Source: Chryseobacterium indologenes (GTDB lineage Bacteria; Bacteroidota; Bacteroidia; Flavobacteriales; Weeksellaceae). Taken from it: DNA of 64,000 nucleotides. The notes beneath the pieces were generated by a model, which saw only the letters and a list, made by a program, of their open reading frames with translations, was not told where the DNA came from and searched no databases. The stretch spans positions 2,542,001 to 2,606,000 of the forward strand of contig NZ_CP018786.1 of the NCBI RefSeq assembly GCF_002025665.1. Reading direction: 5' to 3'. Both the position numbers and the translations under genes were made by a program. Of the stretch, positions 34,444 through 41,819 are shown piece after piece (the first letter of the stretch is position 1; each line of letters begins with the position of its first letter).

Positions 34444-34590
34444 ACCCTCTGTATTTCATCCTAACTGCTTAATCTTAATCTGCAATACTCTTATTCATGT
34501 ATTATAATTTCATTATATTATGTTAAATTTAAACCATTCAAAGTCTCTTATTAATCTTAAAAATACAAAATCTTGCCACATGGCAGGTTT

Positions 34591-34610
34591 TATTCTGTAA
34601 AAACAGAATA
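34591..34610. promoter_or_regulatory. 8-bp dyad upstream of the VOC gene
   Basis: TATTCTGT-AAAA-ACAGAATA, perfect, followed directly by TACCTTTA, one base from the -7 consensus. A possible operator; no regulator is adjacent. Confidence 0.4.
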
Positions 34611-34639
34611 CCTTTATCCTAACCAAAAAATAAAATAGT

Positions 34640-35035
34640 ATGAAACCTAAAATGATCTGGGCCAATCTGGCCGTAACCGACCTTGAACGCACGCAGAAGT
34701 TCTATACTGAGCTGGGATTCAAACCCAATAATCCTCACAGTTCCAATGAGCTGGTAAGTTTTTTTATGGCTGGAAATGAATTGATTGTTCACTTTTTCTT
34801 AAAAAATGTCATAGAAAACAACCTGAAAAGCATGAAATTTGGAGATCCGCAAAGCTCCAACGAAATTATATTCACCCTTTCTGCAGAAAGTAAAAATCAG
34901 GTGGATGAATGGGCTGAAGAAGTAAAAAATGCTGGTGGAACCATTGTTTCAGAGCCTGAGAGCTTTGGAGAAAACTACTATGGTTTTGTATTTGCAGATC
35001 CGGATGGACACAAATTCAATGTATTTTTTATGTAG
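34640..35035 (+). CDS. VOC (glyoxalase/bleomycin-resistance fold) family protein
   Basis: 131 residues with two beta-alpha-beta-beta-beta units: IWANLAVTDLERTQKFYTEL at the N-terminus and FADPDGHKFNVFF at the end, both typical of the vicinal-oxygen-chelate superfamily. The usual metal-ligand positions are only partly filled, so it may bind rather than convert its ligand. It stands alone; function not assignable beyond the fold. Confidence 0.9.
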   Translation: MKPKMIWANLAVTDLERTQKFYTELGFKPNNPHSSNELVSFFMAGNELIVHFFLKNVIENNLKSMKFGDPQSSNEIIFTLSAESKNQVDEWAEEVKNAGGTIVSEPESFGENYYGFVFADPDGHKFNVFFM

Positions 35036-35055
35036 ACTTTCAACATATTTTTCCC

Positions 35056-35063
35056 TATATTTG
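35056..35063 (+). promoter_or_regulatory. -7 box of the leader peptide/EamA transcript
   Basis: TATATTTG, a perfect TAnnTTTG. It is 170 bases upstream of the EamA ATG but only 17 bases before the ATG of the 12-codon leader ORF, leaving room for a long leader RNA. Confidence 0.6.
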
Positions 35064-35080
35064 ACATTCAACAGATCAAT

Positions 35081-35119
35081 ATGAACCGCTCGAACTGTCT
35101 GCCTCCTCCGGCACCTTAA
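35081..35119 (+). CDS. Putative 12-residue proline-rich leader peptide MNRSNCLPPPAP
   Basis: ATG at 35081, stop TAA at 35117. It begins 17 bases after a perfect -7 box and ends about 30 bases before a hairpin followed by a T run, upstream of the EamA transporter. The run of three prolines is a classical ribosome-stalling sequence. Promoter, short ORF, hairpin and transporter in that order resemble a transcription-attenuation leader. Translation is not proven. Confidence 0.45.
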   Translation: MNRSNCLPPPAP

Positions 35120-35149
35120 TATTTTCAATCTAATTTGAAGCGTACTCAT

Positions 35150-35178
35150 GTCGTTAACTTATTAACGACCTAGTTTTT
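35150..35178 (+). terminator. Attenuator-like hairpin before the EamA gene
   Basis: GTCGTTAA-CTTA-TTAACGAC (35150-35169), perfect 8-bp stem, then CTAGTTTTT. TGAAGC (35136-35141) and GCTTCA (35182-35187) bracket it and could form an alternative pairing. Confidence 0.5.
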
Positions 35179-35232
35179 CGTGCTTCACATTCTAACAAAA
35201 ATATTAATTCCAATTTTACAGTTCATTCTCTA

Positions 35233-36102
35233 ATGAAAAAATCATATTTATTATTACATCTGGCCGTAATTCTGGCCGGATTTACAGGTGTATTCGGGAA
35301 ATTGATCACTCTTAACGAAGGTTTGCTGGTCTGGTACAGACTCCTCTTCTCCTCTATTATTTTGTTCTTTATTGTAAAGCTCTTGAAAATTCCAACGGAT
35401 ATTCCTTTCCGGGAAAAAATTCAGATTTCAAAAGCCGGCTTACTGCTTACGCTCCATTGGCTTCTTTTTTATGCCAGTATAAAATATGCCAATATATCCA
35501 TTGGTGTGGTATGCTACTGCCTGACAAGTTTTTTCACAGCCGTATTCAAACCTGTTCTTGATAAAGAGAAATTCAAGCTTTCAGAATTACTTCTCAGTAC
35601 GTTAACTATTGCAGGAATCAGTTTAATATTTCATTTTGATACTTCCTATCAGTTTGGGATTATATTAGGTGTCTTTTCATCGGCATTCGGGGCTTTGTAT
35701 ACGATTTATAATAAACGTCTTGTAAGTCATTTTGATACCAAAATCATCAACTATTATCAGATGATTGCCGGCACTTTATGCTGGGGAGCGTTTTTGCCCG
35801 TATATCTCCTCTATTTTCAGTCAGATAGCATAGTTACTGACTTAAAAAACACGGCTTATTTGGGCATTTTATCGCTTTTTTGTACTGTTGGCTTATATGT
35901 GATGTTTGCAGAGGTTTTGAAGAAAATTCCGGCATTTACCGTCAACTTAACCTACAATCTGGAACCTGTGTATGCTATCATTATGGCATTCTTATTTTTC
36001 GGAGAAAGCAAAGAAGTAAATCTTTCGTTTTATATAGGATTGGTGTTTATTATTGCTTCCGTGGTTTTGCAGACGGTAATTTCTATTAATAAAAAACATT
36101 AA
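35233..36102 (+). CDS. EamA family (drug/metabolite superfamily) transporter
   Basis: 289 residues with ten membrane helices arranged as two EamA repeats; the first starts LLHLAVILAGFTGVFGKLIT and the second ILGVFSSAFGALYTIYNKRL. NLTYNLEPVYAIIMAFLFFGE is the conserved helix 9/10 region. These permeases export amino acids or other small metabolites. The leader ORF upstream, with one cysteine and four prolines, might report on a translation-related signal. Substrate unknown. Confidence 0.92.
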   Translation: MKKSYLLLHLAVILAGFTGVFGKLITLNEGLLVWYRLLFSSIILFFIVKLLKIPTDIPFREKIQISKAGLLLTLHWLLFYASIKYANISIGVVCYCLTSFFTAVFKPVLDKEKFKLSELLLSTLTIAGISLIFHFDTSYQFGIILGVFSSAFGALYTIYNKRLVSHFDTKIINYYQMIAGTLCWGAFLPVYLLYFQSDSIVTDLKNTAYLGILSLFCTVGLYVMFAEVLKKIPAFTVNLTYNLEPVYAIIMAFLFFGESKEVNLSFYIGLVFIIASVVLQTVISINKKH

Positions 36103-36169
36103 AACGTCAAAATATAAATAAAAACATTCTAAAATAGTTTATTTTCGGTTATTTTTTTACATAAAATTA

Positions 36170-36177
36170 TAAATTTG
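36170..36177 (+). promoter_or_regulatory. -7 box of the SRA-HNH gene
   Basis: TAAATTTG, 19 bases before the GTG start, leaving a very short 5' leader. Confidence 0.5.
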
Positions 36178-36196
36178 TACTTAAATAAAAATAACC

Positions 36197-37072
36197 GTGA
36201 GTAAACCTATCATATTTGGTGAGATAGAAGGTATTGAAGAAGGATATCATTTTAAGAATAGAAGAGAAATGATGTCTACAAGTTTTCATAGAAATTGGGC
36301 AGCAGGAATTGATGGAAACTCAAACGAAGGCACTGCTGCTATTGTTCTTTCTGGTGGATATGAAGATGATTTAGATTTTGGAGAAGAAATTGTCTATACA
36401 GGAGTAGGCGGCAATGATAGTAATACTGGAAAGCAAATAAAAGATCAAGTCTGGGAAAAAGGAAATGCAGGACTAAGAATAAGTATGGACCAAGGATTAC
36501 CCGTAAGAGTTATTCGAGGAGCATCTCATAAGTCTGAGCACTCACCTAAAGAAGGATATTTATATGCGGGGTTATATAGCGTTGTAGATGCATGGGAAGA
36601 AATTGGTAAAAGTGGCTTCAAAATTTGTAGATTTCGTCTAGAATATTCAGGTAATAATCAATCTAAAAAAACAGTACAGCAAATTGAATTAGACTATTCT
36701 GAAAGAGCCAAAAGAATTATAGAGAGTACTGTTCTAAGAATTGTACGAGATACAAAAGTCGCATGGCAGATAAAAAAATTATATGATTTTAAATGTCAAG
36801 TTTGCCAGATTTCTATTCCTACCAAATTAGGCCATTATGCGGAAGGTGCCCATATTAAACCATTGGGCAAACCTCATAATGGAGATGATAATCCTGATAA
36901 TCTTATTTGCCTTTGTCCTAATCATCATATTATGTTTGACAAAGGAGTATTTTCGATTAATGATAACTTACAATTAATTGGATGTTTATCAGGTCACTTA
37001 ATAATTCACAATCATCATAAATTGAATCTCTCAAATCTAAAATATCACCGTCAAACCCACGGTTTGGAATAA
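36197..37072 (+). CDS. SRA (YDG) domain - HNH endonuclease, type IV modification-dependent restriction enzyme
   Basis: 291 residues starting at GTG. The N-terminal 150 residues are an SRA/YDG domain: FHRNWAAGIDGNSNEGTAAI, VLSGGYEDDLDFGEEIVYTG and LPVRVIRG, with YLYAGLYSV following. SRA domains flip out and read 5-methyl- or 5-hydroxymethylcytosine. The C-terminus is an HNH nuclease with CQVC, GAHIKPLG, DNPDNLICLCPNHHIMFDKG. Such SRA-HNH proteins cut modified DNA and defend against phages with modified cytosine. No methyltransferase is next to it, as expected for type IV. Terminated by a strong hairpin. Confidence 0.92.
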   Translation: MSKPIIFGEIEGIEEGYHFKNRREMMSTSFHRNWAAGIDGNSNEGTAAIVLSGGYEDDLDFGEEIVYTGVGGNDSNTGKQIKDQVWEKGNAGLRISMDQGLPVRVIRGASHKSEHSPKEGYLYAGLYSVVDAWEEIGKSGFKICRFRLEYSGNNQSKKTVQQIELDYSERAKRIIESTVLRIVRDTKVAWQIKKLYDFKCQVCQISIPTKLGHYAEGAHIKPLGKPHNGDDNPDNLICLCPNHHIMFDKGVFSINDNLQLIGCLSGHLIIHNHHKLNLSNLKYHRQTHGLE

Positions 37073-37079
37073 AAAAATG

Positions 37080-37107
37080 GGCCACTCAATAATTTTATTG
37101 AGTGGCC
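37080..37107. terminator. Terminator of the SRA-HNH gene, probably bidirectional
   Basis: Perfect 12-bp stem GGCCACTCAATA / TATTGAGTGGCC with a 4-base loop, preceded by seven A and followed by a T-rich tract. Confidence 0.85.
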
Positions 37108-37170
37108 TTAATATTTAATTTTTTATAGATGTCTTATTAAACACCATTCTTTATAAGCAAAAACATATAA

Positions 37171-37953
37171 CTATCCATTCAATCCCAGGCTATTATACAG
37201 CTGCACCTGCCATATTCCCAACACTTCTTTGAGCATCACAAAAGTAAATGCCGCATTATAGCTGTTAGGAAATACAGTAGTTTCAGTATCTATAAAATCT
37301 GAGGCTTGTGGAACTGGGTTTAATCCAAATGTCTGAAACAAAGCCATAGACCTTTTCATATGAAACCCGGAAGTAACCAGGTATACATCAGAAGGAGCCA
37401 TCTGTTGTAAGATCTTGCTGGAATATTTTGCATTTTCATACGTATTCATGCTTTTATCTTCTTTTATGATATCAGCATCTGATACGCCCATTCTTTTAAA
37501 ATTTTCACTGAATAATTCTGCTTCACTTTTGTGCCCTCTTCCTTTTCCGGAAATCAGGATTTTACAAGTCAGATTATTGGCCTTGTATTCATGATACAGC
37601 TGATAAGCCATTACCATTCTGGAATAAGACATGGTATGCAGCTTTTCTGTATATTCAAAATCTACAACTCCACCACCCAATACAACAATAACAGGATTTT
37701 GAGGAGCTCTATTTTTACTCACAACCGTACTCACGTAATTTTTCTGCAGATATCTGGAAATCAGTTTTCCCAGAAAGCCATTTCCTATAAACAGGACCAT
37801 TAAAACAGCAAAAAAGCCAACTCCTATCCTCAGATTTTTGCTTTTGTTTTTTCTTTTGAGGAGAGCAATGATAACTACTGCAAGAAATACTAAAAAATAA
37901 GGTTCTGTAAAAAGCTGAACAACACGGAATAAAAGGTCTAATAAAAATTTCAT
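37171..37953 (-). CDS. YdcF/ElyC-family (DUF218) membrane protein
   Basis: 260 residues: two N-terminal membrane helices (about 15-35 and 42-62), then a DUF218 domain with VIVVLGGGV, ILISGKGRGHKSEAELF, EDKSMNTYENAKYSSKIL and LVTSGFHMKRSMALF. The family includes E. coli SanA, ElyC and YdcF, linked to envelope integrity and lipid-carrier metabolism, but no catalytic reaction is agreed. It is transcribed alone towards the SRA-HNH gene. Confidence 0.9.
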   Translation of the reverse strand: MKFLLDLLFRVVQLFTEPYFLVFLAVVIIALLKRKNKSKNLRIGVGFFAVLMVLFIGNGFLGKLISRYLQKNYVSTVVSKNRAPQNPVIVVLGGGVVDFEYTEKLHTMSYSRMVMAYQLYHEYKANNLTCKILISGKGRGHKSEAELFSENFKRMGVSDADIIKEDKSMNTYENAKYSSKILQQMAPSDVYLVTSGFHMKRSMALFQTFGLNPVPQASDFIDTETTVFPNSYNAAFTFVMLKEVLGIWQVQLYNSLGLNG

Positions 37954-38100
37954 TTTCGAATACTATTGATTAATGCCAGAAAGCATAGAAACCCCAAAGA
38001 TAGGGCAATTTCCTGAGTATAGCTTTCCGCAGCCATAAACCCTTGAAAATTATCCTGATAATTTGGTCTCATTTTTCTTTCTGTTTATACAATTATTTTA

Positions 38101-38133
38101 TACATTTGCAAACAACACACTTTTTAGTGTGTT
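38101..38133 (+). promoter_or_regulatory. Orphan promoter with adjacent 8-bp dyad
   Basis: TACATTTG (38101-38108) is followed by AACACACT-TTTT-AGTGTGTT (38114-38133), a perfect dyad at the expected transcription start. This is the arrangement of a self-repressing regulator, but only 13 codons follow before a stop. Confidence 0.5.
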
Positions 38134-38348
38134 AATGAAAAACAAAATACCTACCCCCAGTGAAAAAGCAGAATAGTATTGCCGTTTTTATGACCGTACT
38201 CCATATATTTTTGGACAGACATTTTTGTAAAGAGAAAAGCAAAAACTCTTCCTCCAATATAAAGAAATGATTTCTCCCTTAAACAGATGAGAATCAAAGA
38301 ATACTATCTTTTGCGAATCAAAGAGATCCCGCAAGTTATTCTATAAAC

Positions 38349-38375
38349 ATCTGCCTAATCATCCAAATCTGCGAG
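38349..38375 (+). repeat. Dispersed ATCTGC-type intergenic repeat, copy 1
   Basis: 27 bases of the form ATCTGC-11-AATCTGC-(G/A)AG, 21 of 27 identical to copy 2 at 39423-39449. The two copies flank the methyltransferase gene. Confidence 0.6.
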
Positions 38376-38569
38376 CGACTCTCATAGCACGTTCACTTAC
38401 CCATCATTAGTTTTTTTTAAACAAAGCAAATCAATGCTTTAAAACTTAATATTTATATCAAAATAAGATATTTCACTGATCTATTACCGGACTCTATTTA
38501 TTAAAAAATCTTAAACAGATTTACTCTCAAAATTAATATTGCATCAATGTAATATGGTTTTTAATAGGA

Positions 38570-38577
38570 TACATTTG
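38570..38577 (+). promoter_or_regulatory. -7 box of the methyltransferase gene
   Basis: TACATTTG. It lies inside the longest open frame (first codon 38539) and therefore favours the ATG at 38605 as the start. Confidence 0.6.
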
Positions 38578-38604
38578 TCTTGTAACTTTAATACAATCAA
38601 TGAA

Positions 38605-39366
38605 ATGTCAACAGTTCTCAAAACATTTGTAGCTTATCTTAAAAGACCTGCTCTTTATCCTGAACTGGGCAGAAAAATCATTAAAAATACGGTAAGCAGA
38701 AGAAGTCCGTTCAAAGGAAAAGCAAAAACAAATTCCTGGGCTGCCTCCATAGCAGTTTCCCAAAAAGAAGCAGTTTCCAGACTTTTCGCTATGAATACAG
38801 ATCCTTTCAGATCTACCTATGCTGACATCCTGGAAAAAGCCAGCTCAAAAGAAAAAGAATGCCCTATTACAATGGGTGGACCTGGTGCTCTGGAGCTCAT
38901 TTATTACGCCTGCGAATTTACCAAAGCACAAAATGTTCTGGAAACAGGTGTGGCTTATGGATGGTCTTCTCTGGCCATATTACTTTCGCTTCAAAAAAGA
39001 AATGGTACACTCTATAGCTCAGACATGCCTTATCTTGCTCAGGATGGTGATCAGTATGTAGGATATGTTGTTCCGGAAAATCTTACAAAATATTGGCAGT
39101 TATTCCGTTTTGCAGATAGGGAATCATTACCTAAAATTTTTAAAAAGGTTTCCTCTTTTGATGTTTTCCACTATGATTCTGACAAAAGTTACCACGGAAG
39201 AATGTGGGCTTACCAGCAGATTTATAAAAAACTGAAGTCTGGGGCAGTCTTTATTAGTGATGATATTGGCGACAATTCTGCTTATCAGGATTTTTGTATC
39301 AAAAAAAACATAGAAACGACTGTAGTAGAATACAATGGAAAATATATCGGTGTTTTTATAAAATAA
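38605..39366 (+). CDS. Class I SAM-dependent O-methyltransferase-like protein
   Basis: 253 residues from the ATG at 38605 (the preceding 22 codons overlap the promoter). VLETGVAYGWSSLAILLSL is the glycine-containing motif I of a Rossmann methyltransferase, and DVFHYDSDKSYHGRM with AVFISDDIGDN matches the acidic motifs of the CmcI/macrocin-O-methyltransferase type (Methyltransf_24). The acceptor is unknown. It stands alone, flanked by two copies of an intergenic repeat. Confidence 0.87.
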   Translation: MSTVLKTFVAYLKRPALYPELGRKIIKNTVSRRSPFKGKAKTNSWAASIAVSQKEAVSRLFAMNTDPFRSTYADILEKASSKEKECPITMGGPGALELIYYACEFTKAQNVLETGVAYGWSSLAILLSLQKRNGTLYSSDMPYLAQDGDQYVGYVVPENLTKYWQLFRFADRESLPKIFKKVSSFDVFHYDSDKSYHGRMWAYQQIYKKLKSGAVFISDDIGDNSAYQDFCIKKNIETTVVEYNGKYIGVFIK

Positions 39367-39384
39367 ACAATCTAAAAATCTTCC

Positions 39385-39449
39385 GCAGATCAAGCAGATA
39401 TCGCAGATAATAACTAATAAAAATCTGCTCAATCTCCTAAATCTGCAAG
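39385..39449 (+). repeat. Dispersed ATCTGC-type repeat, copy 2, with inverted half
   Basis: 39423-39449 matches copy 1 (38349-38375). Just before it GCAGATCAAGCAGAT (39385-39399) is an inverted version, so this copy could fold into a hairpin after the methyltransferase stop. Confidence 0.55.
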
Positions 39450-39464
39450 AAACTATCAAAAAAA

Positions 39465-39704
39465 TCATACTGATCCTTCATAATCCACTTCCCTTTCCAA
39501 AATAATCTGGTTTCTGCTCACCGTAACCAGTATTTTATCTCCTGCCTTAAAACCACATTGCTGTACCCACTTCCCTGCTATTCTTATTTCGGGGAAGTAG
39601 ACTATTTTGCCATACGCTCTTGAAAATGATTTGAGGAAAACCGTAAGGTAACGATTGTTCAGTTCATTATATTTGCTGCTGTTCATTCTTCTTTTTCTTT
39701 TCAT
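39465..39704 (-). CDS. SymE-like type I toxin family protein
   Basis: 79 residues from the ATG at 39704; the frame opens 16 codons earlier. The C-terminal half reads PEIRIAGKWVQQCGFKAGDK then ILVTVSRNQIILE, which matches the SymE family pattern (R-L/I-x-G-K-W-L-x-x-A-G-F-x-x-G). SymE is an AbrB-fold SOS-induced protein of E. coli repressed by the antisense RNA SymR. An antisense RNA was not identifiable here. It is divergent from an XRE regulator. A non-toxic AbrB-like DNA-binding role cannot be excluded. Confidence 0.78.
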   Translation of the reverse strand: MKRKRRMNSSKYNELNNRYLTVFLKSFSRAYGKIVYFPEIRIAGKWVQQCGFKAGDKILVTVSRNQIILEREVDYEGSV

Positions 39705-39841
39705 AGGTGTTATTTTTCTACAAATGAAGGGATAATAGGAAGGATAAACCATCTGAGGAAAGGATATTTTATTCTGAAACAGGGATATTTTAGAATAGTA
39801 TTTATTTTAAAACAGCGCTTTATTTTTTTGATCTAAAGCTT

Positions 39842-39849
39842 TATATTTG
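39842..39849 (+). promoter_or_regulatory. -7 box of the XRE/coiled-coil operon
   Basis: TATATTTG. Only 5 bases separate it from the ATG at 39855, so the mRNA is either leaderless or translation starts at the next ATG (39870). Confidence 0.55.
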
Positions 39850-39854
39850 TTATT

Positions 39855-40259
39855 ATGAGTTACACAGATATGCAAAATAAAAAAATACACCAAGGTAGAA
39901 ATATAAAGCGTTTCCGCGAAATGCTGGGCATCAAACAGGAAGCATTGGCTTTTGAACTGGGCGACGACTGGAACCAGAAGAAAATCTCCCTTTTAGAACA
40001 AAAAGAAACCGTAGAATCTGATATTCTGGCGCAGGTAGCACAAATATTGAAAGTTCCCGCGGAAGCGATTGAGAATTTTGATGAGGAGCAGGCGGTGAAT
40101 ATTATTTCTAATACGTTCAATGATCAATCGAATGGTTATAACTATTATCCTAATTTCAATTTCAATCCTCTTGATAAAATGGTGGAGCTTTATGAGCGTA
40201 TGCTTCAGCAGCAGAAAGAGATGATTGAGAAGTTGGAAACTTTGATTGAGAAGAAATAA
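39855..40259 (+). CDS. XRE-family helix-turn-helix regulator
   Basis: 134 residues. Residues 14-75 form the HTH (GRNIKRFREMLGIKQEALAFELGDDWNQKKISLLEQKE); the second half has a coiled coil (KMVELYERMLQQQKEMIEKLETLIEKK). The alternative start at 39870 would remove five residues before the HTH and leaves a more normal 5' leader. It is divergent from the SymE-like gene and 28 bases upstream of a coiled-coil membrane protein; it probably regulates one or both. Confidence 0.88.
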   Translation: MSYTDMQNKKIHQGRNIKRFREMLGIKQEALAFELGDDWNQKKISLLEQKETVESDILAQVAQILKVPAEAIENFDEEQAVNIISNTFNDQSNGYNYYPNFNFNPLDKMVELYERMLQQQKEMIEKLETLIEKK

Positions 40260-40287
40260 TTTATAAGAAATCTAATCTGAAAAAACT

Positions 40288-41535
40288 ATGATCCTAGAAA
40301 ATTTCAAAAATCATTCTGTTTTTGAGAAGCTCGACCAACTTCAAAATGCACTTAATAATGAGAATGCAGAGACGTCAATAGGAATTGAAAACTTTACATT
40401 TTTTAAAACGGTTCATCAATATATCATTGATAAATTACGAATAACTATACCAATTCTTATTACAGACGCAGAACTTTTAAGTATAGCTACTGAAATTGAG
40501 GCTGGGACATCTCAAATCAATACATTTTATGGAAATAAAAATACAGGACATATATCAAATGCTATAAATAATTTCCAATCAGCTTTAAGCAGAGTTCGTA
40601 ATCTTCCTTTTGCAGTTTCTAAGAATGACTTTAATTTTTCTAAAGCAATTTCAAGTTTTCAAAGCACCATTGAAAGCGCTTACCAAAAGCTACAAGATAA
40701 TAATAAAAAAATACAGGCAGAATTACTTAAAACACAGCAAGATTTATCAAATAAAAATACAAAATTACAAGACTTTGAAAGACAACTCGTAGCAAAAGAA
40801 GCTGAGATCCAGAATGTAATGGCAACTTACAACAATGAATTTGAGACAATAAAAGTTAATAATAGTAACATTTTCGAGGCTGAGCAGAAAAGATTCAATG
40901 AAGAAATTTCATTAGACAGAAAATCGTTCAAAGAACAATTAAATACTGATATAGAGACTAATAGTAAAATATTTGAAAATCAGAAAACTGAACTTAAAGA
41001 AGCATCTGATCTAATAATTAATAATTTAAATACAAAATTAGAAGAAGCAAAAAAAATTGTCAATATTGTAGGGAATGTAGGGGTAACAGGAAATTATCAG
41101 AAAATTGCCAATCAGAATAATAAAAGTGCAAATTTTTTCCGATGGATAGCACTAGGATTTATGATTTTAATGTCTGTATTATTAATTAAGTCAATTCTAG
41201 ATTTAAGCAATGGAGAATTTAATTTGTATAAATCATTAGTAAGAATATTAGCTGCTGCTGTACTTACTTATCCAGCTGTATATGCAGCAAAAGAGTCCAA
41301 TAAACATCGCAATCTAGAAACGAAGAATCGAAATTTAGAATTAGAATTGGCATCTATAGGTCCGTTTATTGAACTTTTACCAGATGATAAAAAACAACAA
41401 ATTAAAGAAGAACTAGTAGCTAAGTATTTTGGAAACAATGTTTCTTATACTGATGATAAAAATGATAATGAAGACATTTCAATTAATGCTCTGGAAAAAA
41501 TAGTGAAAGCCATTCTTCCATTTATAAAGAAATAA
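40288..41535 (+). CDS. Coiled-coil protein with two C-proximal membrane helices
   Basis: 415 residues, no family recognised. Residues about 130-265 are predicted coiled coil (KKIQAELLKTQQDLSNKNTK and KEAEIQNVMATYNNEFETIK are Leu/Glu/Lys-rich). Two membrane helices follow near residues 290-312 (FFRWIALGFMILMSVLLIKS) and 325-345 (ILAAAVLTYPAVYAAKES), then a cytoplasmic tail. The gene forms an operon with the XRE regulator. Such regulator/coiled-coil-membrane pairs occur in mobile defence or stress loci, but nothing here proves that. The base composition is more AT-rich than the prc gene downstream. Confidence 0.8.
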   Translation: MILENFKNHSVFEKLDQLQNALNNENAETSIGIENFTFFKTVHQYIIDKLRITIPILITDAELLSIATEIEAGTSQINTFYGNKNTGHISNAINNFQSALSRVRNLPFAVSKNDFNFSKAISSFQSTIESAYQKLQDNNKKIQAELLKTQQDLSNKNTKLQDFERQLVAKEAEIQNVMATYNNEFETIKVNNSNIFEAEQKRFNEEISLDRKSFKEQLNTDIETNSKIFENQKTELKEASDLIINNLNTKLEEAKKIVNIVGNVGVTGNYQKIANQNNKSANFFRWIALGFMILMSVLLIKSILDLSNGEFNLYKSLVRILAAAVLTYPAVYAAKESNKHRNLETKNRNLELELASIGPFIELLPDDKKQQIKEELVAKYFGNNVSYTDDKNDNEDISINALEKIVKAILPFIKK

Positions 41536-41819
41536 GAAATACAGTAATTGATTTAATATAAAAAGAATAATTTAGCTAATAAGAACAGTTTTGCTCGTAT
41601 CATTTATTTTAATATGGATGGCTGTTATTAAACCTTAAACTTATCTTAAAATCCTCCTCCCCAACTCCTTATTATCAATATTTTTCATACATTCACATGA
41701 TTTTATAAAAGCACATTGAAAACTCTTGTTTATTGCTGTTTTCAATTATTACATTGAAAAAAGATCAATTAATGACAACAAAATAAAGATAGTTTTCAAT
41801 TAAAAGCACAATCAGAGAT

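Larger units (their letters stand above)
37954..38604. other. Long intergenic region with a regulated-looking promoter and repeats
   Basis: 651 bases. It holds the promoter/dyad at 38101-38133, a 13-codon ORF after it (ATG 38135, MKNKIPTPSEKAE), a copy of an ATCTGC-type repeat at 38349-38375 and the methyltransferase promoter at 38570. No longer reading frame survives, so the 38101 promoter may have lost its gene. Confidence 0.5.

Noticed and set aside
39127-39468. 113-residue minus-strand ORF overlapping the methyltransferase end
   Set aside because: Lies antisense to conserved methyltransferase codons and the ATCTGC repeat; Cys/Phe-rich nonsense composition.
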